This document shows positions 11,642-24,124 of a DNA stretch of 64,000 nucleotides, in pieces. The notes under the pieces are model-generated. The model was given only the letters and a program-made list of their open reading frames with translations. It ran no database searches and was not told the DNA's origin. The stretch lies in NCBI GenBank assembly GCA_905250125.1, contig CAJNOL010000020.1, positions 285,023-349,022 on the forward strand. Reading direction: 5' to 3'. This DNA is from Rotaria sordida. Taxonomy: Eukaryota > Rotifera > Eurotatoria > Philodinida > Philodinidae. Made by a program: the position numbers and the translations under genes. The stretch's first letter is position 1. Every line of letters begins with the position of its first letter.

Positions 11642-13616
11642 ATGTATTCTTCCGATAATAATGATAATAATAATAATAACTGTAATTCGGTTCGAAATGT
11701 ACTTTTTGACGCTGCTATACAACTTAGCGTACCTACTGTTACATCTACAGGTTCAGCTGCTACTAAAATACGTAATTATTCACCAACAGAAGAATCTTTA
11801 CGATCATCACGTTCTCGTTCTTCTTCATCTAATTCAAGATCTAGTCTTTCATCAGGTTCAACATATATGTCTCGACCATCTAATTTAATAAAACCTAAGA
11901 TTCTACGTGACATAGCTACACAATCATCTCCAATATTAAGAGAAGGTGATAAAAATCAACATCGATCTAGTTATTTAAATTTAATATTAGATAATAATAA
12001 TAATCCAACAAATACATCATCTATATCAGAAACATCAAAAGAATATTTATCTGTACCACGACATAATCACTATCAAAATTCACCATGTTCTTCTCCTACA
12101 CGTCATGGTAAATCGTTAAAAAATACTTTACTTGGTATTTGGCAAGGTTTGAATAGTGATGAATTGAGATCTACTGCATCATCACCAATGGATACAAAAT
12201 ATTTTGATGAACGAGTTCGAATAGTAATTGAAGAAAAAATAAATATTGGGTTGTTTTTTTTCAGTTTTTATTAATATTCTAGAGTGCTCCAAATTGGAAA
12301 GCTTTTTCAAAAGTAGTTACTTCTTTACTTACATTCACCCGAACAAAACAAGGACAATATGAATGGATACAATTAGTCGGTCATCCAGGTAGAATATTTT
12401 TTCCTGTTTTTTTCTTTATTTTGTTCTTTTATTTGTTATTAATAATTTATTATCTTTCTTTCTAAAGGAACATTCAAAGAAGGTCTTCATGATGGTTATA
12501 TTCTGAAAGAATTATCTGAAAAAGAACGACGTTGTTGTGAATTACTTCAACATGATATTTTAAAAGATTTTGTTCCAAAATATAATGGAACAGTTAAAGA
12601 TGAAGAAGGAAAACGTATGAAAGATTCATTAATTAAACAGAACTAATTGACATATGTTTTGTTTTTTTTAAAGATTATATTGAAATGGAAGATTTATTAT
12701 CTTCATTTCATGAACCATGTATAATGGATTGTAAAATAGGTGTACGAACTTATTTAGAAGAAGATCTTGATAAATCAGAACGTGATCCAGAACCAAGAAC
12801 TGTATTTAAAAAAAAACACGATATTTATATTGTTCATGAAAATTTGATTGTATTTTGTTTTGTTTTTGTCTAGGATCTATATGAAAAAATGATTGCTATT
12901 GATCCAACAGCACCAACAGAAAAAGAAAATGAAGAAAAAAAAATTCTTAAACCACGTTATATGATTTGGCGTGAAAATTTAAGTTCAAGTGAAGATTTAG
13001 GTTTTCGTATTGAAGCTATTAAAGTATAGATAAAGAATATTATTTTTTTTTTCTTGTATGCTGAAAATTAATTTACTATATAGAAATCACGTGGTTTAAT
13101 GTCAAAAGAATTTCAAAGAATTAAAGAACGAAATGAGGTACGAAAACATTTAACTGAATTTATTGCTAATTCAATACCACGTGCTGTAAGTAACAATTTT
13201 TTTTCTTTTATAAATCTATTTACGTTTACTTTTTTTTATTACTTAGACACAATATCTTAATCGTTTGACGCAATTACGTTCAACTTGTCTACGTTCAAAA
13301 TTCTTTCAAACTCATGAGGTTTGTTTAATTATTATTATCATTGTTTAATCAAAGAAAATCTTCTTTTTTTTGTTTTCTTATTTAAAAGTTAATTGGTTCA
13401 TCATTATTATTTGTTCATGATACAACTCGAGCATTAATATGGATGATTGATTTTGGTAAAACTCGATTATTACCTTCGAATATTCATATAACACATTCAA
13501 AACCATGGGTACGTGGTACACATGAAGATGGTTATCTTATTGGTTTAGATAACTTAATTTTACTTTTTCAAGAAATAATTAATGATCTAAAATTGACCCT
13601 AAAAATTTCAAATTAA
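11642..13616 (+). CDS. ITPK: Inositol-1,4,5-trisphosphate 3-kinase
   Basis: Phosphorylates Ins(1,4,5)P3 at the 3-OH to make Ins(1,3,4,5)P4, ending the calcium-release signal. Eight exons keep frame: 11642-12249, 12285-12388, 12468-12614, 12674-12801, 12874-13023, 13084-13185, 13247-13318, 13389-13616 (512 aa). Residues 1-190 are low-complexity Ser/Asn-rich and probably disordered. Next comes a basic Trp/Phe helix (NWKAFSKVV) where animal ITPKs bind calmodulin, then the kinase core from [12 protein letters not shown]-family signatures are all present: PCIMDCKIG (PxxxDxKxG), GSSLLFVHD, and the metal-binding MIDFGKT. Ending after LDNLILLFQ is normal for the family. Animals have ITPKA/B/C; this looks like a single ancestral type. 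The ATG is the first in frame after an apparent acceptor at 11633-11634, so a non-coding first exon is likely and an upstream coding exon cannot be excluded. Confidence 0.93.
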
Positions 13617-13914
13617 ATATCATTTTTTTTGGTATTTTGTATATATATCGAAAAGAAATATTCTTTTTGTATCTATGTAATATGGTGACAACAATTCAAA
13701 AATGAACGTCAATTTAAATTAAAAAAAAACAAATACAGAATGTTTTTTCCAGATTGATGTAATCATATTTGGATTTGAATGATTTAATAATTGTTCTTTT
13801 TTTTTGTTGCTTGTTAGATTAATATGAATTTACATGAATTTATATTATTTTTGATAGAACTTTTAACAAGGTTGACAACAATTTTCTAACAATGGCAACG
13901 AAACATATTTTGGG

Positions 13915-13920
13915 AATAAA
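13915..13920 (+). promoter_or_regulatory. Candidate poly(A) signal of ITPK
   Basis: First AATAAA after the kinase stop codon, about 300 nt downstream; a second is at 13983. Confidence 0.35.
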
Positions 13921-14371
13921 CATTTGTTTTCATTAATTTTTCTCTTAATAATATTTGACTCATGTCGAACTGACATACGTCAAATAAATATCAGGTTTTT
14001 TTTTCTCGATAGATATTTGTTGATTAAAAGATAAAAAATACTAAGGATAACTAGTGCTTGAGAACATGTCACATATGTTTATTAGTCTTTATGACGAAAG
14101 AAATATTTGGTGAACATGTGTCAAATATTACAATATGTACATAATCAACTGTGACTAAACGAATTTAATATATGATCGTATTTGTTTTTCAAAATACTTA
14201 AGAAGCCGAAAAACTATTTTTCTTAAACAGATAAGAAGTCTAGTAGTTAGATAGCTAAGATCAGAGAGATTGAACTGCCATACATACCTCATTTTGCTTT
14301 CTAGAAGAAAAAAATGTACATCTGAAATACATATTTTGTACCATCATTTGAATTTTTTTGCTTGTAGACAC

Positions 14372-14935
14372 AATGAATCGTATGCTCGTAGAAATTAGTC
14401 AAGTTTTTATATGCTAATCACTTTCTTTTCTGTTAATATGCGAAGCAAGAATTGAAAGATCAATGAATGTATAAACATATGGGTGTTAGTCTTCTCTAGA
14501 CATGGATTTAGATACCATAATAGAATTTTAATATTTCAAATTTTTCTCATTGATTATGAACTATATCAATTAACTGCTATGTCATAATTATAGAAATGTG
14601 TCTTCATTTGACAATCAAATAGAGAATGACTCATTAAACTTGGGTTATTTGATTGATTTTAGTACATAGTCTAGCAACATTTACCGATATTTCTCTCTCT
14701 GACATTCTCTAGTATCATTCGTCAACTTCAATTGTCTACTGACGAGAAAATGTTGTGTCACGTGGTTTAATAGATAAGGGCATTTTTTTTCATTTATGCT
14801 AAAATGAATCAAGTGATTTGGGTACATTCCTGGCCTTCTCTTCATTCCAATCCAAATCTACATCTTTTACCTTGATTTTTTTATGCGTGTTTAAATTTTC
14901 GGTGCTGAATGTTCTTATACGCATCATTCATCAAT
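14372..14935 (+). mobile_element. MITE copy A (564 bp, about 80-bp TIRs)
   Basis: The core 14486-14850 matches the reverse complement of about 21000-21415 over some 400 bp. The right end 14870-14935 matches 21430-21498 in the same orientation. A core inverted between like-oriented ends is what two TIR-bounded copies in opposite orientation give. The right end runs GTGCTGAA... to TTCATCAAT; a weaker inverted copy of it begins near 14372. No coding capacity, so it is non-autonomous. The superfamily is not assigned, and no clean target duplication was found. Confidence 0.7.
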
Positions 14936-16387
14936 CCTTAAGAATGATATTGTTTTTTTATTGTTTAGATTTATTTCTATTTTGATATGTGCATATGATT
15001 AAAATCAAACTGAATTTCGGGTGATTATTAAAAAATTAAACGTGAACATTTTCTTCACACTGATAAATGTTCACTTCAAACTGATCGAAGATTGAAGAAA
15101 ACCAAAGTACACTATTTCTAATAAAAAAATAAACAATTAATATCAATCGATACTAATTATTTCATTGAAAGATTTTTACCGTACCCAAAAGTGTTTTATT
15201 TATCGGATTATTTTTAGCGAAAGAAAATCAATACTACAAATTATTTTCTGAATAAAATATTTGATAAACTCATGAAATGTATCAACTTGTAAAACTATTC
15301 TTTTTATACTTCAAATTATTATTGAGTAGTTTTGAATAGAACAATTGTTTTTTATCTATATTTTTTGAATATTTCAAAAAAGAAACATACCTATTTCGAA
15401 CTTCATTTGTTCTAATATCTATTTTATTTTTATTATAAGATGGACTCAGAAGATTTGAAAACCAAATTGTATTTCAGAAGAAGAAAAAAGAATAAGTTAC
15501 AGTAAAGATTCATGTGGAAAGTTTATTGCTGGATATGATTAGATTTTAATTGACTTGATTTTAAATGAATTTTTTTCACATTCAATACAAGCAAATATAG
15601 AGAACCTATGAAAGCAAAATTGAATTAGAATCTCATGTATACACAAGATTTCCTATCATATCTGTTTTTCTCATTATACTAAGAAATGCGATGATTTACG
15701 GAAACAAAAAAACTCTCACGTATTGTCTTTGTACGCGGAAGTCATATTCAGTCAAGGAGATAGAAGATCGTAATACGAAGCCGTATTATACAGCAGAATA
15801 CAATCATATACGAAAGAATGCGAAACCTACACAATCATTTAAGGCCATATGCGAATGCTGTATTTGTTAAATTGAAAATATCCAATGAAAATACAATCAA
15901 AGTATAGTCCATTAATTTTTAATGTAAATAGTCCGAAATGACAACGTTTACATCTGAAATCCAGCCGTTTCAGATCGTTATTAAGGAAAGTTATTTATTT
16001 AGTAACATAAAATACAACATGGAAATTAAATTTATGATTTTGTATTCATTCAATTCATATTGAATTGTTTAGGGTGTTTTTAAATAAATGAATACATAAT
16101 CAATTATCTATTTTCTATTTTCTAGTCGCAAGTTTTTTTGTCTAGAATGAATTCATATAAGAAATGTGATGATTTAAACTGAACTCGAAAAAATTTTCGA
16201 TCAATTAAAAAAAAAACTAAACTAAGTATTTCATCAATATGTATTTAATTGATCCTTTTATTTGAAATTGAAAATTTTAGTAAACAATAATCAAATTGAT
16301 ATGAATGAAAAACTATTGAGTTATATGAAGAAAGAAAAAACACATTACCTGAAAATATTCAATCAATACTACTTATGGGAAAATTAC

Positions 16388-16995
16388 CCGAACTAACATC
16401 CATTGTTTGAGCTCATATTACACTCACAGACAGGTTCTAGTGAGACCAGTGAAAGTCTAAAATAATTGGTTTCCATGAGCCTTTGTCTCTAAGTTATGAT
16501 CGGTTTACCGCATTTTCGATTCATATATGGGTAGTTTCCCACAAAATTCAATGACGAAATTTCGATCTAAAATTTTGCCTGCCTATAGATAGGTCTAGTG
16601 ACTCGTAGAATATTCTGAAAGTTTCCGTCGAAAAGAATGTTTCGTCGTCAAAATATTGAATTTTCAAAAATAGTTCTTTGCTACAGACGTGTCGCAAAAA
16701 TCGAGTTCATTTGAAAATTTAATAACTCGACGAAGAAATATTCTTTTCGGCTGAAGCTTTCAGAACATTCTAAGAGTTATTACATCTATCTATAGGTAGT
16801 TAAAATTTCAGATCAAAACTCTATTATAGAGTCTTTTGGGAGTACCTAAAAATAGGTCAAAAATCCAATAAATCAGTCATAATTTGGTGCCAAAGCCTCT
16901 GGAGACGAGCTCTTTTAGGCTTGTGCTAGTCACACGGAGACCTACCTACAGGTGGAGTATGAGCTCAAAAGACGGAATAGTTCCCTCGTTAGTGT
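16388..16995. mobile_element. Foldback element, arms about 300 bp
   Basis: The left arm (16388 to about 16665) pairs with the reverse complement of the right arm (about 16715-16995), with a short central loop. Matching blocks include TTTGAGCTCAT near both ends, CCTATAGATAG, GAATATTCTGAAAG/GAATGTTCTGAAAG and CGAAAAGAATRTTTC. Arms are diverged but collinear. The end motif TTTGAGCTCAT also occurs at the end of the foldback at 49290-49744, suggesting one family. No ORF. Confidence 0.75.
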
Positions 16996-18563
16996 TTTAA
17001 TTGCTTATACTCATAATGGTCTTACATGTGGAGCTTAAAAAGCATTTTGCTAATATTCGAAATAAAAGAAAAAATGATTAGTTAAGATCTGTACAAATCA
17101 GAATTTGATTTATAACAGAGAGTAATAGTTAGAAAAGTTATTTACTATCTCGATAAGTATTTTCATACTATTATACAAGATATATTTATATATAATAAAA
17201 TGATTCAAATTCATTTAACGATTCTAACTGATAAAAAAATATAAAAACATTACTTAAATGATGTTGAATGATTTAGTATGATAGTTTAAATTCAAATGAA
17301 AATGTAGACTTTCGCACTGAAACTAATAAAGTAAACTAAATAATTGACTCTTTAACTTGTGGAAATAATTTGTTTTTTCTATAAAAATTTATTTCATATT
17401 AGATCTTTATCATATGTAACACTAAATAAATAAACTTTCACTCAAGCTTTCATATTATTTTATTCAAATAGATTCTTAAAAATTGCAAACTGATCATAAC
17501 AAAGATAAATATATGAAAAAATATGTGATCTTATTTAGTACTTCGGTTTTTTAATTCGTATTTTTACATAATTGGCTCATCTGAAAGCATCTATGTCAAA
17601 AATATCAGTTTGTTTTCTTTTGACATTTGTAAATCAGCAATTAACAAGAATAAAACTTGTGAATTAAAATACAATGAATAATGCAACGAATAACATTACT
17701 CAAGTCTTTTATTTATAATCAAACAGAACAAAGTGTTGCGTACAAAGAACAAGAGAAGAGAATAGCAATAAATTGATTTTGTTTTTGCAATCATAATGAA
17801 TATGAAAATTCTTTCAATATAAATAAAAGAAAAAGAAAAAAAGATTAATAACAAAATAAAGGGTACTATTGAAACAGATAATATAGGCAGAGCTTTCACA
17901 ATTTTATATCGAAAAAATTTCAAAAGATTAAGAAATGAAACTATGTATGAAAAAAGAACTAATGCGGAATTGTTATTAAATCATCTTTTCGTTTCAAATT
18001 CAGATCCTCTTATTTGACCTCGACAATTTGTATTATGTTTTATTATACATTAATCGACAGACTAATAATAACACTAGTTTCAAATAAGAACCATCAATCT
18101 TTCATGTTAAACTTTAGAATAATCTTCTGGTATTATTGCATTGATAAAATATTAAAATCTTACAAACACAAAACTAAAAGAAAAATACAACACATAATTT
18201 ATCTCTCTTTCTTATTGATTTTTGCTTCTTTTTACACGATATATTACGTAGAAATTTTTCAAATTATTATTGGCAAGAAAAAAAACAAAAAAATATGAAG
18301 ACCTTCGATTTGCATACAAAATTGTTTGTGTCTTTTCCCCTAGAAAAGTAAAAAATAATGAAATTGTGATGCACACAATGCCCTTTCATGGGTAACTTAG
18401 AATGCCATTCACAATTACGACGCCATTTAAATATACTTAGGACAAAAAGACGTGTAAATGAATTGTTTATTGTGATTTATTATTGTTTTTACTGACTGTC
18501 ATTACTCTATATATTACTAAAGTTACTAGTACTAAATCATCATTTTCTTTAGACATTGAAATT

Positions 18564-19496
18564 ATGTTTTGGACATTTGCATGTCTACTTTCACTTTTAT
18601 ATTCTATGAATTCGCAAAATGTTAATCCACCAGGACATCATTGGAATTATGAACGAGAAGGACCTGATGCATGGCATCATATGTTTGAAACATGCGAAGG
18701 TGAAGCTCAATCTCCAATAGATATTCGAACAGTTCATGTTAAATATGATTCAAGTCTTACTTCACTTTCACTTAATGGTTATACAACTAACATGTCTTCA
18801 TTCTTATGGAATTTTACACATAATGGACATACAATTGTTGCTTATCCACCACCATTAGCTCGTTTATCAATGAGTGGAGGTGGTCTACCAGAAGTTTTTT
18901 ATTTGGTTCAATTTCATTTTCATTGGGGTTACAATGAATTTCAAGGTTCGGAACATACAATTAATGGACGAAAATATCCTCTTGAAATACATTTTGTACA
19001 TCGTGCACCATTTACAGGAATGTATGCTGTTCTTGGTATTCTTTTCGATCGTCAACGTGATGATAATCCATATTTAACTAGTTTATTATCAGCTCTCAAT
19101 CGTACTGTCAATACATCAATATCTGTTGAACACCAAATTGATTTATCTCGTCTACTTCCAACATCACCATCACCTCGTTTCTATCGTTATAATGGTTCAT
19201 TAACTACTCCACCATGTACAGAAGGCATTATTTGGACCGTACTTGCACGAACTGTACCTATTTCACCATATCAGCTTCGTGTATTGACTAATAATATAAT
19301 TCCGTTCAATTTTCGACCTCCTCAAAAATTACATTCACGTAAAGTTCTTGCTAATTTTCGACCGGAATCACACGAAGGTGGTGAAGAAGAAGAATCAGGA
19401 GGAGGTGCACATCATTCTACAGCATCTTTTAATCGTATTAAAATAATAAAATTAATTCTTTTATGGTTTATTTCTATTCTACCAATTCTTCAATAA
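18564..19496 (+). CDS. Alpha carbonic anhydrase, secreted/GPI-anchored type
   Basis: Hydrates CO2 to bicarbonate and a proton at the outer cell surface. Intronless coding sequence of 310 aa, usual for membrane-linked alpha-CAs. The start is the Met of MFWTFACLLSLLYS, a signal peptide, directly after a possible acceptor TTTCTTTAG at 18543-18551, so a 5' UTR intron is likely. Active-site residues are complete: zinc ligands in FHFHWG and EIHFVH, the proton-shuttle His in NGHTIVAY, and the Thr gate in SLTTPPCTEG. Cysteines in ETCEGEAQSPIDI and PPCTEG match the extracellular CA IV-type disulfide. After the catalytic domain comes an acidic Gly-rich linker (GGEEEESGGG) and a final hydrophobic stretch of about 17 residues, typical of a GPI signal; a transmembrane tail is the alternative. 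Catalytically competent by sequence. Confidence 0.95.
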   Translation: MFWTFACLLSLLYSMNSQNVNPPGHHWNYEREGPDAWHHMFETCEGEAQSPIDIRTVHVKYDSSLTSLSLNGYTTNMSSFLWNFTHNGHTIVAYPPPLARLSMSGGGLPEVFYLVQFHFHWGYNEFQGSEHTINGRKYPLEIHFVHRAPFTGMYAVLGILFDRQRDDNPYLTSLLSALNRTVNTSISVEHQIDLSRLLPTSPSPRFYRYNGSLTTPPCTEGIIWTVLARTVPISPYQLRVLTNNIIPFNFRPPQKLHSRKVLANFRPESHEGGEEEESGGGAHHSTASFNRIKIIKLILLWFISILPILQ

Positions 19497-19566
19497 TATT
19501 TTGATACGATAAGAAGAACATGAATAATTGACTTATTTATTTTCGATCATCAGATTTTAAATTACA

Positions 19567-19572
19567 AATAAA
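19567..19572 (+). promoter_or_regulatory. Poly(A) signal of the carbonic anhydrase
   Basis: AATAAA 71 nt after the stop codon, a normal spacing for a short 3' UTR. Confidence 0.5.
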
Positions 19573-20670
19573 GATCTAACAAATTTATAATTATGTATTT
19601 AATAACAATGATCCACAAGATCCATTATATTTGATTTTTCAATTAGTATTTATTAGTTCTTTTTTTTTCAAATTTATTTATATGAGCTTGTGCAAGTGTT
19701 GATTTCATTACTCAAGTATTTTTTTTTTTTTGAATAAAAACAATAAAAGATCTGCTCATATCTCTTATCCACTTACAAATAAAGATGATTTGGTATTATA
19801 AAATCACATATTTAGATTTACACTTATGGTTCGAAAAACTAACCTTTTGTTTTTCAATAAATAGTAAAATTCACATACAATCAATAATAGATACAAATGT
19901 CATGTTTTTTTATTGCGAAGTGTCAACAGCTTGTGCATTGATTAGTTAGCAAATTTTTTTGTTTCAACTATTTTTTAGAAAGTAACATAGTCAGAAAAAT
20001 ATGAAATTTTCATTAGTTTTTTAATTCATTCGTAGAACATATATGAATATGAATAAGACGAATAATATAATATAATAAAATGTCTAAAAGTTCAACAGTC
20101 TAGATAACTTTTAAAATGCATGCACACACAGTATAAATATCAAATAAAACAAAAATTGGTATTTATCGCGAAATTGATAAGTTCAACCCGATTGAGAACT
20201 TGTACTATCTATCATACATAGATTTCGATTTTGTGTTTTTTTTTTAAATATTTAATATTACTCATGTTGTAATTCTATTAGGAAGTAAACATTCAAAGAT
20301 TAATTTTTCTTTGTACATTCAGAGAGACAACAAAACAACATCGCTCTACTATTTATAATTTTACTTTCATGTATTAAACTTATTTTATGATAATTCAAGA
20401 CGCAAAGATTTGATCTATTTTACTATAACAGTTTCCATGTTTGTTTTTTCGGGATCGAGAAGTATTCACAGACGATTGTTGGTACAAATCTTTGAAAAGA
20501 AATACATTCAAGTTATTGATTTTTGCTATTTAATTCTTCATTTTTTTTTAAAAAGATTTCAATCATTTCACTATTTTCGTATGAATGCATCCTAAAATGG
20601 ATGGAAAGACTGATTTGTTTTGGAACTTGATGACATGGCTATAAATAAAGTTTACTTCTTTGCTAAAGGG

Positions 20671-21545
20671 CATTATTACGTTATTGTTTTATTTTTTTCA
20701 CTTCGACACATTGTTCATGACGTTTTTCGAGTAAAAGGTTACTTTTTTATTGCACTTTGCATATACATCAAAACGAACGAAATTGATTCTATCTAAAAAT
20801 AGAAGCACTTTGTCTAATCAATTTTTATATATGTTTTCGGCAAAATAAAAAGAAAATCTCTTTAGTAAAAGTATTGTTATTGTTGTTGTTTTTGATGAAA
20901 TTCCGAATTGATAAACTATGAGTATGGAAACGATAAATAAGAGGAAAGTTCAGCACACAAAACAAAAGAAAGTAAGGGATGTGGATAGGAACGGGAATGA
21001 AAAAGAAAAGACTAGACATGCATGCAAATCATTTCGGTCATTTTTGCTTGAATGAAGAAAAATGCTCTTATTTACTGAACCATACGACATAATATTTTGC
21101 TGTTAGTAAGAAATTGAAGTTAGGGAATCACACTAGAGAATACCAAAAGAGTGATTTTGGCAAATGTTGCTATACTACGTGTTGGAGTCAATAGAAAAAT
21201 CCCTACTCAATGAGTTTCAATTTTTTTTTCAGTTTCTTTTCAATCTCTTATTAAACCAAATGGTTCATTGGATCATTCTCCATTTGGTTGACAAAGGTAG
21301 ACATATTTCTATATTTATGGTGCAATAGTTTATTGTTATAGTTCATAAGCAATGAGATAAATTTGAAATATTAAAATTTTGTTATTGGGTTTGGACGCAT
21401 GCCCAGAGAAGACTAACATTCAAGCCTCTTATCTCTGATTTTTTGTGCGTGTTTAACTTTTCAGTGCTGAAATTTCTTCGTACTTATCGTTCATCAATAT
21501 TAATTATGTTAATATACAAGGTGGTATTGTGACAAAAAAAAGTCT
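20671..21545 (+). pseudogene. 5' partial duplicate of the reductase gene, interrupted by a MITE
   Basis: 20671-20906 aligns with the 5' flank and presequence of the reductase gene (24081 to about 24327). Shared blocks include GATTCTAT, AGAAGCACTTTGT and AGTAAAAGT, with frequent substitutions and indels. Similarity resumes at 21499-21545 with ATTATGTTAAT and ACAAGGTGGTATT, matching 24376-24418. The 592 bp between are MITE copy B. The rest of the gene is absent and frames are broken, so it cannot encode the enzyme. About 50 bp of the parental sequence is missing at the junction. Confidence 0.75.
20907..21498 (-). mobile_element. MITE copy B (592 bp), inserted in the pseudogene
   Basis: Bounded by ATTGATAAACTATGAGTA at 20907 and its inverted counterpart ending TATCGTTCATCAAT at 21498. 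Similarity between the ends continues inward for about 80 bp. The core is the reverse complement of copy A at 14372-14935. The borders coincide with the break in the reductase pseudogene, which independently defines the element's ends. No coding capacity. Confidence 0.75.
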
Positions 21546-23609
21546 TCAGAGTGTGCATGTGTATAGTATCAAACGTCGAATATTTTAAATTAAAACTGAA
21601 CACTGATTAATCGAAGTTGACAAATTTTTTGGAAAAGCTGTGAGAAGTTTCTTTTCTTTCGATAATATCTTCATCGAAACTCCATACGATGCTTTGAGGC
21701 ATAAGCTCATGAGATTGAGATTAATCTAAAATGAGTATTGAAATGATGTATTTGATGTTGAATTGTGTGGTGTCGAATTCACTGAGAAAATTTATTCCCA
21801 TCGCATCTGATTTTCTAATAAAAATAAATTTCTTGACCCAACACAACTTCAACAACATACATATTATGTCTGTATTCATTTCATAATACAACGAATCTCT
21901 TGATCGAACCCAATGCCAAACTATGGATTGTTTTCGTACAATTGAATGTGTAAAAATGAATTTTAGCTATAAATAATTGATATTTAATCTAGACGCTGGC
22001 AGCGTTATTGTCGATTTTGTATTATCCATTATATAATGGTATGCAGATATTTAAATTTCCTGAAAATTGGAATCATCGTGCTCTCAATTTTTTTTGTTTT
22101 CTTTCAAGAGATATTAGTGCTGGGAATGTTCCCACATCTGATTACATTCTACAGCATTTTTTTCTCTGATTGTGTACTGCGGAAAGAATTTAAAGAACAA
22201 TTTGATGAATGTGAACCTAACAAAAGATAACAGATCATTACGAGGGGATAAAGAAAAATATGATTATTTCAAGTCCGCAAAAATTTAGACATACAAAATA
22301 AAAAACGCTATAGAGAATAGACTGGTGAATAGCACAATTCACGACAATCGAGAAACAATGAACCTAAAAAATTTCTAGAAATTATAAGTCAAATAATATA
22401 ACTCTTTGAGGATCTTTCCCTTTATAAAGTCTTGATTTATTTATCAGAGCTTCGCAAATACAGTTGCTGACATACAATTCATTCAGAGAGTTATTGATCG
22501 ATACTAATTAGTTGTTTTTATCGGTGACAGTCTGAGATCTTAAAAAAAATCAAAACTTGGACGAAAAGTAAAACACTTTTAGCCATGAGGAGAATTCTCT
22601 ATCTTCTATATCACACAGTTTGTTATTACATGAAATGCGTATTAATCGATGTCGAATTTCCTGAGTTATTGATGCTTATCACTTATGTCTTCCCAGTGAA
22701 CTGTTAGAGACCGTGAAAAACATTCAATACTTCAAAATAGTTGTGAAACGTCATAGATGATTAAAAGCATTTCCTCTGTCTAAAATTGCAGACGATTCAT
22801 GGAAGCATGAAATTCATGTGAGTCGATGTTAATTTTGACGGACTATCGAATCGTATGTATTTTGTCCTGCAGTATACCATCAGAGGCTATAGACAGAGAG
22901 AATACTTTGAATAATTATGATCTTTACTGGTAATTCAAAGTCTTTCAGCATGTTGAGAATCTCTGACGGTTTGTTAGAGAAGAGAGGCTCTGCTAATACG
23001 AATGAGTAGCCTGAGAAATTGAACCTTGTATAAAAAAGTTTCAGATCATGTGGAAACTGAAATTGAGTCGTTGTTAATGTAGTGGATAATTATGATCAAA
23101 GATGCCAATCAAGTAGAATACTGATGTCGACACCAGAATAAAAGATAGTAAGTATAAAGCATATATTTTCAGAATGGTGGTAGCTAATGACCTGCGCTTT
23201 CCAGCAATCGAATGAAGAAATATTGTAATATTTTTTTCTAGAGTAAAATGAAAGGCAAAATTATTTTAGAACCAATCATCTCCGCAAAGCATTCAAAAAA
23301 ACCTATATGAAAATGATCTATCTCTTCTATTTATTTTTTATAATCAATAAGAACGCTTGATACAATTAATCCATTTCCATATTATTCAATCGAACAAATA
23401 CACAATGTGTTTTTCTCAACATATGGACGCAATGAGTAAATAATGATTCGAATTGTATCTTGAACTATATAGATCTAAAGTATCTCTATCTAAATCAAAT
23501 ATCCGAATTGAAATTTCATGTGAACGACAGATTAATTTTATGCAGCTCCTTGAGCATCTTGCGAAGATGACTACTTCTAAAATGATTTTATTTTATGCAT
23601 TATTCGAGA

Positions 23610-23670
23610 CAGAACTGGGCAACTACGAACTTCTTGAGTACGAGTACGTACTCGTACTTGCCCAGCTTTG
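23610..23670. mobile_element. 61-bp hAT-like palindromic mini-element
   Basis: Ends read CAGAACTGGGCAACTACGAAC and, on the other strand, CAAAGCTGGGCAAGTACGAGT, close to the CAGNGNTGGGCAA pattern of many hAT termini. Flanks ATTCGAGA and ACTTGAGA agree at 6 of 8 positions, the length of a hAT target duplication. The middle is a perfect 22-bp palindrome centred on ACGT. It is essentially two ends with no interior. Confidence 0.6.
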
Positions 23671-24124
23671 ACTTGAGAAAACTACTTTGTAATATTTCCT
23701 TTTTTGATTGTTGTGAATTGCTAATCATTACCTACTACCATTCTTGAAATATACGTCTTATTCTCATTTTTTTGTCATTTATTTTGCCGTCGACATTAGT
23801 TGCTGTTATATTTTTAAACGTAGTAGCTTCCCAAATACGATCTATTTAAAAGTACTGAGAAATGATATACATAATTACGTTTTTTTTTCTTGAAAAAAAG
23901 AGCCGTATTTTTATGAGTCTGGTCATCGTAAGGAAATCTAGATGGTAATTTGTAGACGTCGCTGATGATTCATATGCTAGATTTTCATTGCTTACTAAAA
24001 TCGACCCATCCGGTTCACGTTTATGGTAGCTTTTTTACAGTGGTTATGATTTCTTGATTCGATCGTATCTTATCTAGAACATCATAACGTGAATGTTTTA
24101 CTTCTTTACTTCTGCACATTCTTG

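Larger units (their letters stand above)
13930..18420. other. Intergenic, repeats only
   Basis: No gene seen. It contains a TIR-bounded MITE (14372-14935) and a large foldback repeat (16388-16995), annotated separately. The rest is AT-rich sequence with short ORFs of no recognisable family. Confidence 0.55.
19575..24080. other. Intergenic, with pseudogene, MITE and mini-hAT
   Basis: No intact gene recognised. Holds the broken reductase duplicate (20671-21545), MITE copy B inside it (20907-21498) and a 61-bp hAT-like palindrome (23610-23670). The ORF at 22036 (64 codons) and the less AT-rich patch 22430-23170 show no family I can name. Confidence 0.55.
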
